The notes under the pieces were generated by a model. The model was not told the DNA's origin. It searched no databases and saw only the letters and a list, made by a program, of their open reading frames with translations. A DNA stretch of 50,913 bases from Roseateles depolymerans (GTDB lineage Bacteria; Pseudomonadota; Gammaproteobacteria; Burkholderiales; Burkholderiaceae_C): the NCBI GenBank assembly GCA_003241055.1, contig QFOD01000030.1:1-50913 (forward strand), read 5' to 3'. Within the stretch, counting starts at the first letter, position 1. The number at the start of each line of letters is the position of its first letter. Made by a program: the position numbers and the translations under genes. Positions 23,829-31,696 of this stretch are shown here, piece by piece.

Positions 23829-24374
23829 ATGTCTTCAAATGGGCGGCCGCCAAATGCGGTCAGACGTGGACTGCTGGCCTGGGGAAGCCTGGGTGCGACG
23901 GGGCTTGCGTGGGCAGAGCCGGCTGCTGAACCGGGTTCCGAAAAAGCTCCCGTGCTGGACAACGTGCCGGCCGATGCGTCTTTGGGGCAGACGCTGGACG
24001 GACAGCGGATCAAGCTATCGGATCACGCAGGCAAGGTAGTGGTGGTCAGTTTTTGGGCGTCGTGGTGTGCGCCGTGCCGCGCCGAGTTTCCGTACCTGGA
24101 TCGCTTGCAGGAGGTGGGCGGCGAGCGCTTGAAGGTCGTGTCCGTGAACATCGAGGAGCGCAAGGTTTTCGTGCGCTTGCACAGGGCGCTGTCCGAGCAG
24201 GTGAAGCTGACGCTGACCTACGATCCTGACAAGGCTTGTGCGACGGCTTTCAAGCGGCCTTCGTCCATTCCCTACACCGTGGTGCTCAAGCGCGACCACA
24301 GTGTGGCCGGCATCAGCACAGGATGGGGCGGCACGCAGCATCTGGTGGACCTGGTCAACCAGGCCATGGCCTGA
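23829..24374 (+). CDS. TlpA-type periplasmic thioredoxin
   Basis: A 181-residue redoxin. The N-terminus NAVRRGLLAWGSLGATGLAWA looks like a Tat signal peptide (twin Arg followed by a hydrophobic stretch). The catalytic pair is in FWASWCAPCRAEF (Cys80, Cys83), and the cis-Pro loop SSIPYTVVLKRD is intact. It should reduce disulfides in the periplasm. Its position, divergent from a metal-receptor operon with Cys-rich members, suggests it could keep those cysteines reduced, which is inference. The ATG at 23829 was chosen for its ribosome site. Confidence 0.88.
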   Translation: MSSNGRPPNAVRRGLLAWGSLGATGLAWAEPAAEPGSEKAPVLDNVPADASLGQTLDGQRIKLSDHAGKVVVVSFWASWCAPCRAEFPYLDRLQEVGGERLKVVSVNIEERKVFVRLHRALSEQVKLTLTYDPDKACATAFKRPSSIPYTVVLKRDHSVAGISTGWGGTQHLVDLVNQAMA

Positions 24375-24386
24375 CGCCGGGAAGAC

Positions 24387-25607
24387 TCAGCAGGCAAGCA
24401 TCTCGGCCAGCGCGTTGGCAATGACGCGCGTCGCTCGCTGCAGGTCGGCCAGCTCCAGGTGCTCGTCGGCGCGCTTGGCATTGCTCTCCAGCACCGTGCG
24501 CGGCCCGGCGCCATAGATGGCGGCCGGGATACCTTGTGCCGTGTAGAGCCTCACATCGGTGTAGAGCGGCGTGCCCGAGGTGGGGATGGGCTCGCCGAAC
24601 ACCGCCTCGCCCTGCTTTTGCAGCGCGGCGATCAGCGGCGCGGCGCCGGGCAGCGGCGTCATCGGGTGGGCCAGCAGCAGGCGCTTGATGTCGAGCGTGA
24701 TGCCGGGCGACTGCGCCACGGTGCTCTCGATGAGGGCGCGCACCTCGGCCTCGACCTCGGCCGGGTGTTCCTCGGGAATCATGCGGCGGTCCAGCTTCAG
24801 CACCACCTTGCCGGGCACGACATTGGTGTTGCTGCCGCCTTCGATGCGGCCAACGTTCAGATAGGGGTGGGTGATGCCGGCCACCTGGGAGCGCCGCGTC
24901 TTCAGCACCTCGTTGTGCGCGTACAGCGCCGTCAGCAGCTTGTTGGCAGCCTGCAGCGCGTCCACGCCGGTGTGCGGATAGGCCGCGTGCGAGGCCAGAC
25001 CATGCAGCGTGACCTCCAACTGCAGGCAGCCGTTGTGGGCCGTGACCACCTGGTAGCTGAAGCCGGCCGCGATCAGGTAGTCGGGTCGGGTCAGGCCTTG
25101 CCTGAGCAGCCAGCCCGGGCCCAGCTCGCCGCCGAATTCCTCGTCATAGGTGAAGTGCAGTTCCACCGCGCCCTTGAGCTTGAGGCCCGAGTTCTTCAGC
25201 GCCAGCAACGCGAAGGTGTAGGTCGCGAAGTCGCTCTTGCTGACGGCAGCGGCGCGGCCGTAGAGCTTGCCGTTTTCAATCTCGGCACCGTAGGGATCGT
25301 GGGTCCAGCCTTCGCCCGGCGGCACCACGTCGCCGTGGGCGTTCAGCGCAATCGTCGGACCGTCTTCGCTGAAGCGATGGCGAACGATGAGGTTGGTGAT
25401 GGACTGCATGCCGGCCGCTTCGACCTCAGCGGTCGGCACCACATGCTTCTCGACTTCGAAGCCGAGTTCGGTCAGCAGCTCGGCCGTGCGCTCCGCGTGC
25501 GGTGCGTTGTTGCCGGGTGGGGTGTCGGTGGGGATGCGGACCAGCTGCTGCAGAAAAGCAATCTGCTGTGTCGTGCGGTTTTCGATGAGTTGATCGATAA
25601 GGGTCAT
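24387..25607 (-). CDS. M20 family amidohydrolase (ArgE/DapE-like)
   Basis: A 406-residue metal-dependent hydrolase with the M20 layout: LNAHGDVVPPGEGWTHDPYG (His and Asp), GRAAAVSKSDF where the bridging Asp sits, TYDEEFGGELGPGWLL (catalytic Glu-Glu), and a lid domain with HGLASHAAYPHTGVDA. The SKSD form of the bridging motif is typical of a Burkholderiales subgroup found near purine genes. The substrate is an N-acyl or N-carbamoyl compound not deducible here. It is last in the leftward urate operon, 5 bases after the small DUF gene, and its 3' end is 12 bases from the convergent TlpA-like gene. Confidence 0.85.
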   Translation of the reverse strand: MTLIDQLIENRTTQQIAFLQQLVRIPTDTPPGNNAPHAERTAELLTELGFEVEKHVVPTAEVEAAGMQSITNLIVRHRFSEDGPTIALNAHGDVVPPGEGWTHDPYGAEIENGKLYGRAAAVSKSDFATYTFALLALKNSGLKLKGAVELHFTYDEEFGGELGPGWLLRQGLTRPDYLIAAGFSYQVVTAHNGCLQLEVTLHGLASHAAYPHTGVDALQAANKLLTALYAHNEVLKTRRSQVAGITHPYLNVGRIEGGSNTNVVPGKVVLKLDRRMIPEEHPAEVEAEVRALIESTVAQSPGITLDIKRLLLAHPMTPLPGAAPLIAALQKQGEAVFGEPIPTSGTPLYTDVRLYTAQGIPAAIYGAGPRTVLESNAKRADEHLELADLQRATRVIANALAEMLAC

Positions 25608-25612
25608 CTTGT

Positions 25613-26041
25613 TCAGTCCTTGGCGTTCTCAAACGCAGCAAGCATTTCGGCCGCTGATGCGTTGGTCGCGACATGCAGAAGCAGTGTGTCGTTTAGCGCG
25701 ACCGAGGGGTGGTTGGCCAGTTCCTTGGCGAACCAGAAGACTTCAACCAAAGAGGCGTCTTCGTGCCAGGTGGTCATCACGAACTTGTCTTCGGGGATCT
25801 CGCCGTAGTCGAACCGTGCCAGGTTTGCATCGTCCACGGCGTCATCCCAGCGGCTGCACTCTGAGCCCCAGGCCATCATGTACAAGCAGCCTGCGTCGAC
25901 CATCCATGCGCTGAGCTTGGATCGCCAATCTGGCGACACGTCCGCCTGGACGATGACGACGCAGCGGAACGGCCCGTTGGCAAGCCAGCGCGGCAACTCA
26001 CCATCCGGGAGCAGATGCAGATAGGTCGGGACGCGTTGCAT
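25613..26041 (-). CDS. Uncharacterised protein in the urate operon
   Basis: A 142-residue cytoplasmic protein from the ATG at 26041; a TTG at 26050 is an alternative. It has VPTYLHLLPDGELPRWLANG, then a central CVVIVQADVSPDWRSKLSAW strand-helix, CLYMMAWGSECSRWDDAVDD and a C-terminal helix with HPSVALNDTLLLHV. The look is that of a small alpha/beta protein without catalytic motifs I recognise, perhaps of the DUF7684 type. It sits between the UraD-AllC fusion (15 bases) and the M20 gene (5 bases), so it is cotranscribed. A link to purine breakdown is only positional. Confidence 0.7.
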   Translation of the reverse strand: MQRVPTYLHLLPDGELPRWLANGPFRCVVIVQADVSPDWRSKLSAWMVDAGCLYMMAWGSECSRWDDAVDDANLARFDYGEIPEDKFVMTTWHEDASLVEVFWFAKELANHPSVALNDTLLLHVATNASAAEMLAAFENAKD

Positions 26042-26056
26042 CGGCCGCAATGCGCG

Positions 26057-27820
26057 TTAGCGCCTATGCTGAAGTTGCTCAAGCAGTTGCGTGAAGGACC
26101 GCACCGCCAACTCCGCATCATCCACCGTCACCGACTCCAGCGGGTTGTGGCTGATGCCGCCATTGCCGCCGCGCACAAACAGCATGGCTTGCGGCAGCAG
26201 CTCGTGGAGCTTCATCGCGTCATGGCCGGCGCCGGAGGGCAGGCGGTGGAGGGGCAGACCCAGCTCGGCCACGGCGGCCTCCCAGCGGGCCTGCCAGGTG
26301 GCGTCGCTGGGCGCGGCATTGGCGGCCAGCGTCGGGTGCAGCGAATAGCTCAGACCGCGGCGCTGGCAGATCGCGTCGAGCTTGGCGCGCACGTCGGCGT
26401 CCAGCGCGTCGCGGGCGGCGTCGGTGGTGGCGCGCAGGTCCAGGCTGAAGCGGCAGCGGCCGGGGATCACATTGGTGGAGCCCGAGGGCACTTCCAGCAT
26501 GCCCACCGTGCCGACCACATCGGGCACGGCGGCGGCGCGCTGCTCCACGAACAGGACGAGTTCGGCCACGGCGGCGGCGGCATCGCGGCGCTGGCCCATG
26601 GGCGTGGTGCCGGCGTGACTGGCCAGGCCGACCACCTCGCCGGTGTAGCGGCGCGAGCCATTGATGCTGGTGACGATGCCCAGTGGCAGGTCCAGGCTGT
26701 CCAGCACCGGGCCCTGCTCGATGTGGACCTCGACAAAGCCGAGGTACTGCGACGGGTCGCGCCTGAGCACTGCGATGGACTCCACCGTGCCGGGCAGGCC
26801 GGCGGCCTGCATCGCGTCGCGCAGCCTGATGCCGGCCGCGTCGGTGCGATCCAGCCAGGCCGCATCAAACGCGCCGACCAGCGCGCTGGACGCGAGGAAG
26901 TCAGCCGGGAAGCGCTGGCATTCCTCTTCCGAGAAGCCCACCACCTCGATGCCGAAGGGCAGGCGCTTGCCTTGCCGGTGCAGCTCGCGCACGGCCAGCA
27001 TGGGCACGAAGATGCCCAGCCGCCCGTCGAAACGGCCGGCACGGCGCACGGTGTCGTAGTGGCTGCCGGTCAGCAGGCGGCGGGGTTCTGCGCCGGTGCC
27101 GTGGTAGACGCCCACCACATTGCCCACCGCATCGCGGCTGACCTCGTCGAAGCCGCAATCGCGCATCCAGGCCATCAGCTGCTGGGCAACCGCCGTGTGC
27201 GCGGGCGTGGCATAGGTGCAGGTCAGCCATTCGGGGTCGTCGCTGTGGCGGGCCAGCTCGGCCGCCCAGTCCCACAGCTGCTCGCCCAGCGCGGGCCGCA
27301 GGCCGAACTTGTCGTTCAGGCGGATTTCGGCAATGCGGTGGATCTGGCGCAGGCACTCGGCGCGCTCCAGGTCGGCGTGGGCGCGCAGCCGGCGCTCGAA
27401 GGTGGCGATGATTTCTTGGCGCGTGAAGCCCGTCCCGCGCGGGCCGCGCACCGCCAGGATGAAGGGCCAGCCAAAGCGCGCGTTGTAGTCGGCATTGAGC
27501 TGCTGCAGCTTCGCAAACTCCTCGGGCGTGCAGGCGGTGAGGCCGGCCTTGCTCTGCTCGTTGCTGGATTCCGCCGTCAGCTCGCCCGCAATCGCCGCCT
27601 TGCCGGCCAACTCGGGGTGGGCGCGGATCAGGCCCAGCTGCTCATCCACCGTGGCCTCGCGCACGACGCGGGCCAGCGCCACCTTCAACGCGGCCAGACT
27701 TTTGAAGGGCCGGGCCGCCGCGGCGCGCTCGGCAATCCAGGGCGAGTGCTCGTAGGTGCCGTCCAGCAGCGCCACGAAGTCGGCCGCGCTGGCGACATTG
27801 AGTTGGGCTAGCGTCATCAT
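26057..27820 (-). CDS. uraD-allC: OHCU decarboxylase (UraD) fused to allantoate amidohydrolase (AllC)
   Basis: A 587-residue two-domain protein. Residues 1-165 are OHCU decarboxylase, with AHPELAGKAA, the SSNEQSKAGL segment and FGWPFILAVRG, converting OHCU to S-allantoin. The rest is an M20-type Zn hydrolase of the allantoate amidohydrolase/ureidoglycolate class: TGSHYDTVRRAGRFDGRLG, FSEEECQRF, HIEQGPVLD, LASHAGTTPMG and GGISHNPLE supply the metal ligands and catalytic Glu. It should turn allantoate into ureidoglycolate with ammonia release. The two steps flank PuuE, whose gene overlaps this start (ATGA at 27817-27820). The fusion is intact in frame, with no sign of a sequencing join. Confidence 0.9.
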   Translation of the reverse strand: MMTLAQLNVASAADFVALLDGTYEHSPWIAERAAAARPFKSLAALKVALARVVREATVDEQLGLIRAHPELAGKAAIAGELTAESSNEQSKAGLTACTPEEFAKLQQLNADYNARFGWPFILAVRGPRGTGFTRQEIIATFERRLRAHADLERAECLRQIHRIAEIRLNDKFGLRPALGEQLWDWAAELARHSDDPEWLTCTYATPAHTAVAQQLMAWMRDCGFDEVSRDAVGNVVGVYHGTGAEPRRLLTGSHYDTVRRAGRFDGRLGIFVPMLAVRELHRQGKRLPFGIEVVGFSEEECQRFPADFLASSALVGAFDAAWLDRTDAAGIRLRDAMQAAGLPGTVESIAVLRRDPSQYLGFVEVHIEQGPVLDSLDLPLGIVTSINGSRRYTGEVVGLASHAGTTPMGQRRDAAAAVAELVLFVEQRAAAVPDVVGTVGMLEVPSGSTNVIPGRCRFSLDLRATTDAARDALDADVRAKLDAICQRRGLSYSLHPTLAANAAPSDATWQARWEAAVAELGLPLHRLPSGAGHDAMKLHELLPQAMLFVRGGNGGISHNPLESVTVDDAELAVRSFTQLLEQLQHRR

Positions 27821-28782
27821 TCCCACACGAACGCCGTCTTGGCGTCAAAAGGATGGGTGGCTTTCCAGTGCCGCGCGATGTCCAGCCGCCGGCACACCCA
27901 CACGCGGTCGTGCGACTCGATGTGGTCAAGAAAACGTTGCAGCGCTCGCATCCGCCCCGGGCGGCCCAGCAAGCGGCAGTGCATGCCTATGCTCATCATC
28001 TTCGGGCTGTCGGCGCCCTCGGCATACAGCACGTCGAAGCTGTCCTTCAGGTATTCGAAGAAGGGCTCGCCATGGCTGAAGCCCTGGGGCAGCGCGAAGC
28101 GCATGTCGTTGCAGTCCAGCGTGTAGGGCACGACCAGGTGCGGCGCGAGTTCGCCATTGGTCTTGCGCACCTGCAGCCAGAAGGGCAGGTCGTCGCCGTA
28201 GTAGTCGCTGTCGTATTCGAAGCCGCCAAAGTCGGCCACCAGGCGGCGTGTGGCGGGGCTGTCGCGGCCGGTGTACCAGCCCAGGCCGTGCAGACCGTCG
28301 CGCGGGCGGCCCAGGGTCAGGCGTTGCAGGCTGGCCATGGCCTGGGCCATGTGGGCGCGCTCGGTGGCCTCGTCCATGCCCTGGTAATGAATCCAGCGCC
28401 AGCCATGGGACGCGATCTCATGGTTGAGCTCGAGGAAGGCCTGGGTCACGTCCAGGTGGCGTTCCAGCGCCATGCCCACGCCGAACACGGTCAGCGGCAG
28501 CGCACGCTGCTCGAACTCCTTCAACAGCCGCCACACGCCCACGCGCGAGCCGTATTCGTAGATGCTCTCCATGCTCAGATGCCGCGCCGGGTAGCTGGCC
28601 GGGTTGAACATCTCGGACAGGAACTGCTCGCTGCCGGCGTCGCCATGCAGCACCGAGTTCTCGCCGCCCTCTTCGTAGTTGAGGACGAACTGCACCGCCA
28701 CGCGGGCGTTGCCGGGCCATTGCGCATGCGGCGGGTGTTCGCCGTAGCCGATCAGGTCTCTGGGATAGCGGGGCGTGGTCAT
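27817..28782 (-). CDS. puuE: Allantoinase PuuE (polysaccharide deacetylase fold)
   Basis: A 321-residue cofactor-independent allantoinase that opens allantoin to allantoate. It has the PuuE signature regions: RDLIGYGEHPPHAQWPGNAR, NYEEGGENSVLHGD, EYGSRVGVWRLL, HEIASHGWRWIHYQ and GRPGRMRALQRFLDHI. Length and motifs match the Pseudomonas/Burkholderia enzymes, and the family lacks the metal triad of ordinary polysaccharide deacetylases. It is 15 bases downstream of gntR and overlaps the UraD-AllC start by 4 bases, so it is part of the leftward operon. Confidence 0.93.
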   Translation of the reverse strand: MTTPRYPRDLIGYGEHPPHAQWPGNARVAVQFVLNYEEGGENSVLHGDAGSEQFLSEMFNPASYPARHLSMESIYEYGSRVGVWRLLKEFEQRALPLTVFGVGMALERHLDVTQAFLELNHEIASHGWRWIHYQGMDEATERAHMAQAMASLQRLTLGRPRDGLHGLGWYTGRDSPATRRLVADFGGFEYDSDYYGDDLPFWLQVRKTNGELAPHLVVPYTLDCNDMRFALPQGFSHGEPFFEYLKDSFDVLYAEGADSPKMMSIGMHCRLLGRPGRMRALQRFLDHIESHDRVWVCRRLDIARHWKATHPFDAKTAFVWE

Positions 28783-28797
28783 GGCGGCTTGATGGCG

Positions 28798-29484
28798 TTA
28801 GGGCTTCAGCGCAAGGGCGAGATCCTGCACACGTGGGTGCAGGCGCAGATTGGCCTCGACATGGCCGAGGTGGGCGGCCATCAGGCGCTGGGCGGCGCGC
28901 GCGTCGCCGGCCTCCAGTGCATCGACGATGGCCTCGTGCTCGGCCTGCGACTCGGCGGCCGAGTGCGAGCTCTGGTACATCAGCGAGATCAGCGAGCTGC
29001 GCGACAGCAGGTCGGCCAGCAGCTGGGCCAGCACCTCGTTGCCTTGCATGCGCGCCAGCAGGCTGTGGAAGTCGGCCAGCAGCCGGGTGCGGCCCGGCAC
29101 ATCGGTACGGGCCACCGCCGCGCGCTCGGCTTTCAGGTGGGCGCGCAGCTCGGCCACCTGGGCCGGCGTGATGCTCTTGGCCAGCCGGCCCAGCAGCGCG
29201 GCCTCCAGCATCTGGCGTACCTCGAACACCTGACGCGCCTCGTCCACGCTGGGCTGGGCCACGAAGGCGCCGCGCGCGGGCTCCAGCGTCACCAGGCGGT
29301 CGCGGCTGAGCTGGTTCAGTGCCTGGCGCACCAGCGTGCGCGAGACCTGGAAGATGTCGGCGATCTTCTGCTCGGCCAGCTTGGTGCCCGGCATCAGCCG
29401 GCGCTCGACGATGGCCTGCGTGATGGAGGCCACGATGCGCTCGGTGGCGGAACCGCTGTCGGCGTCAGAGGCGGTGGCGGGCAT
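28798..29484 (-). CDS. GntR family regulator, probable urate-pathway regulator
   Basis: A 228-residue FadR-type GntR protein. The winged helix is ATERIVASITQAIVERRLMP, AEQKIADIFQVSRTLVRQAL and LVTLEPARGAFVAQ. The C-terminal FCD domain follows (VFEVRQMLEAALLGRL, DFHSLLARMQGNEVLAQLLA, SAAESQAEHEAIVDALEAGD) with the His/Asp residues that bind a metal and ligand. The ATG at 29484 is taken, and the in-frame TTG at 29517 would put the operator inside the gene. The perfect palindrome at 29494-29507 is a GntR-type site, so it probably controls its own operon and the divergent uraH-xdhC, with urate or a breakdown product as inducer (inference). Confidence 0.9.
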   Translation of the reverse strand: MPATASDADSGSATERIVASITQAIVERRLMPGTKLAEQKIADIFQVSRTLVRQALNQLSRDRLVTLEPARGAFVAQPSVDEARQVFEVRQMLEAALLGRLAKSITPAQVAELRAHLKAERAAVARTDVPGRTRLLADFHSLLARMQGNEVLAQLLADLLSRSSLISLMYQSSHSAAESQAEHEAIVDALEAGDARAAQRLMAAHLGHVEANLRLHPRVQDLALALKP

Positions 29485-29493
29485 GGTGCGGCG

Positions 29494-29507
29494 AAGTGTA
29501 TACACTT
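29494..29507. promoter_or_regulatory. GntR-type operator between gntR and uraH
   Basis: AAGTGTATACACTT is a perfect 14-base palindrome with a TGTATACA core, the form bound by many FadR-subfamily GntR regulators. It lies 10 bases before the gntR ATG and 43 before the uraH ATG. A TATACA hexamer is present on both strands inside it, so it may also be the -10 region of either promoter, giving direct repression. Confidence 0.75.
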
Positions 29508-29550
29508 TGGCATCCAATCCTCAGGCGTGCAAAGGCGCGCTTCCGATCCG

Positions 29551-29904
29551 ATGGGCAAGCTCACCACCCATGTGCTGGACACCATGCACGGCAGCCCGGC
29601 CGCCGGCATGGCCGTGTCGCTCTACCGCCTGGGCGGCGGGGAGCCGCAGCTGATCAAGGCGCTGCAGCTCAATGCCGACGGCCGGGCCGATGCCCCGCTG
29701 CTGGAGGGCGAGGCGCTGCTGGCGGGCCGCTACCGCCTGGTGTTCGGCGTGGCGGCCTATTTCAAGGCGCGTGGCGCGGCGCTGCCCGAGCCGCCTTTCC
29801 TGGACGAGGTGCCGCTGGACTTCGGCATTGCCGATGCCGGCGCGCACTACCACGTGCCGCTGCTGGCCTCGCCCTGGAGCTATTCGACCTACCGTGGCAG
29901 CTGA
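29551..29904 (+). CDS. uraH: 5-Hydroxyisourate hydrolase (transthyretin-like)
   Basis: A 117-residue protein that hydrolyses 5-hydroxyisourate to OHCU, the second step of urate breakdown. The family markers are present: the N-terminal LTTHVLDTMHGSPAAGM with the active His, ARGAALPEPPFLDEVPLDFG, HYHVPLLASPWSYSTYRGS ending in the YRGS tetrapeptide, and normal length. It has no signal peptide, so it is cytoplasmic. It runs divergently from gntR and overlaps the xdhC start by 11 bases. Confidence 0.95.
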   Translation: MGKLTTHVLDTMHGSPAAGMAVSLYRLGGGEPQLIKALQLNADGRADAPLLEGEALLAGRYRLVFGVAAYFKARGAALPEPPFLDEVPLDFGIADAGAHYHVPLLASPWSYSTYRGS

Positions 29905-30694
29905 AGCCGGCAGCATCCTCGTCACGGTCGCGCGCACCGAGGGCAGCGTGCCGCGCGAGGTGGGGGCCTGGATGCGGGTGAACGTCGAGGCCGTGCAGGG
30001 TACGGTGGGTGGTGGGCATCTGGAGTTCGACGCCATCGCCAAGGCCCGCGCGGCGCTGGGCGGCGCGCCGCTGCCCGACGAGCTGCGCTATGCGCTGGGC
30101 CCCAGCCTGGGCCAGTGCTGCGGCGGCGTGGTGTGGCTGCGCTTCGAGCGCCTGGCGGCGGGCGAAGACCCGGCCGCGCGGATCGCGCCGCAGCGGCTGC
30201 GGCCGCTGGCCTTGTTCGGCGCCGGCCATGTGGGCCGCGCGATCGCGAAGGCCGCCGTGGACCTGCCGCTGGCCCTGCACTGGCTGGACAGCCGCGACGA
30301 GATGTTCGACGGCGCCTGGAGCGGGCCGCTGCCGCCGGGCTGGCGGCTGGAGGTGTCGGAGCCGGCCGAGGCTGCGGTGGCCGCGCTGGCGCCGGGCTCG
30401 GTCGTGCTCATCATGACGCACAACCATGCCGAGGACTTCGAGGTGCTGGCCGCCTGCCTGCGCCGCCAGCGCCAGCAGCAAGACCTGACCTTCATCGGCA
30501 TGATAGGCAGCGCCACCAAGTGGGCGAGCTTTCGTCAGCGGCTGGAGGCGCGCGGCTTCTCGGGGGCGGAGCGGGCCCGGGTGTGCTGCCCCATCGGCGT
30601 CCCGGGTGTGCAGGGCAAGCAGCCCGCCATCATTGCGGTGGCCGTGCTGGCGCAGATCCTGGCGCTGCCGTGCTGGGTGCCGTCGCCGGCCTGA
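29894..30694 (+). CDS. xdhC: Xanthine dehydrogenase accessory protein XdhC
   Basis: About 266 residues from a GTG at 29894. It has the XdhC N-terminal GSILVTVARTEGSVPREVGA, the GTVGGGHLEFDAI segment and the metal-binding-type GQCCGGVVWLRFER, then the Rossmann-type FGAGHVGRAIAKA and the terminal IGMIGSATKWASFRQRL and CPIGVPGVQGKQPAIIAVAV. XdhC binds molybdopterin cofactor and helps sulfurate it before insertion into xanthine dehydrogenase. About 12 residues seem missing from the usual N-terminus. The enzyme genes xdhA and xdhB are not adjacent. The 3' end overlaps the convergent binding-protein gene by 65 bases. Confidence 0.9.
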   Translation: MAAEAGSILVTVARTEGSVPREVGAWMRVNVEAVQGTVGGGHLEFDAIAKARAALGGAPLPDELRYALGPSLGQCCGGVVWLRFERLAAGEDPAARIAPQRLRPLALFGAGHVGRAIAKAAVDLPLALHWLDSRDEMFDGAWSGPLPPGWRLEVSEPAEAAVAALAPGSVVLIMTHNHAEDFEVLAACLRRQRQQQDLTFIGMIGSATKWASFRQRLEARGFSGAERARVCCPIGVPGVQGKQPAIIAVAVLAQILALPCWVPSPA

Positions 30695-31520
30695 CTAGCA
30701 TGCTGCGGCCGGGCTGAAGCTGCACCCGCGGGCGGGCGCTCGCGACGGTGCGTTCGAAGGCCTGCCAGGCGGCGTCGATCTCGCCGCGCTCCTGCATGCC
30801 GGCCAGGGTCTTTTCAAGCGCGGCCTGTCGACCTGCCACCCGCGGGCCGAGGGCGTGATACAGCGGCACGCTGGCCAGCGGGCGCGCGATGCCGCAGACC
30901 CGCTGCAGCGGCTGCTGATGCAGCAGGCCGGCAAGCGCCGGCGTGCCGTGCAGCAGCGCATAGTCGGAGACGCCGTTGACCACATTGAGCAGCGCGTCCG
31001 CGGGCGTGTTGACCGCCAGGCGCGCCTCGGGCGGCGCGATCTGCTCCAGCACGGCCGAGCCGCGCTGGTAGCTCACGCGGTGGCCACGCAGCGAGGACGG
31101 TTCCAGGACGTCGGGGCAGGGCGGCCGGGCGAAGGCGTAGACCTCGATGGTCATCAGCGGCACTGCCACCTTGTGCATGTCCGGGTTCAGCTCGAAGAAG
31201 CCGTCCGAACGCAGGCTGGCGGCATCCATGCGGCCGCTGCGCATCTCGGCCAGCGAACGCAGCAGTGGCAGGCTGACGAACTCGACGCTGAGGCCCAGGC
31301 TGGCATAGGCGCGGCGCAGCAGGGTCTCCATGGGCTCGGCATAGAAGCGGTCCACATTGGTGGCGATGCGTACCGGGGCCGACGCGCCGGCCGCCTGGGG
31401 CGGCGGGCTGGCCTGCGCCGCCATGCGGGGTGCGGCCGTGGTAGGGGATGACGCCGCTGCGGCCAGTGCGACCAGCAGCATCGCGAGCAGGGCCCCGAAG
31501 TCTTTCTTGTTGTCTCCCAT
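30630..31520 (-). CDS. Periplasmic substrate-binding protein, family 3 type
   Basis: A 296-residue exported protein. The signal region is MGDNKKDFGALLAMLLVALAAAA, followed by an Ala/Pro linker. The binding-protein fold shows in VRIATNVDRFYAEPMETLLR, SGRMDAASLRSDGFF, LRGHRVSYQRGSAVLE and ALLNVVNGVSDYALLHGTPA, typical of the amino-acid (SBP_bac_3) family used also without permeases. No ABC permease or ATPase is adjacent, so a lone sensor or scavenging role is possible. It lies antisense between xdhC and puuD inside the urate cluster. The ligand is not predictable, but a purine or urea-type compound is plausible from context. Confidence 0.75.
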   Translation of the reverse strand: MGDNKKDFGALLAMLLVALAAAASSPTTAAPRMAAQASPPPQAAGASAPVRIATNVDRFYAEPMETLLRRAYASLGLSVEFVSLPLLRSLAEMRSGRMDAASLRSDGFFELNPDMHKVAVPLMTIEVYAFARPPCPDVLEPSSLRGHRVSYQRGSAVLEQIAPPEARLAVNTPADALLNVVNGVSDYALLHGTPALAGLLHQQPLQRVCGIARPLASVPLYHALGPRVAGRQAALEKTLAGMQERGEIDAAWQAFERTVASARPRVQLQPGRSMLVRPATAPSTAAPGSAPARPPQ

Positions 31521-31696
31521 GGGGCGCGCATTGTTGTGGTCGGGCCCTGGGTTGGCAAGTTAGCACGTGCAGTTCGTGGGGCTGAATACACTCGCGCGCT
31601 GTCGCAGCGGTGTCGGGTCCGTGTCGAGCGGGCCTGGAGGCGCGACGCCATGGGCCTCACAGCACCCGCCGTGGTGGGGCCTGCGAGAACTGCGAC

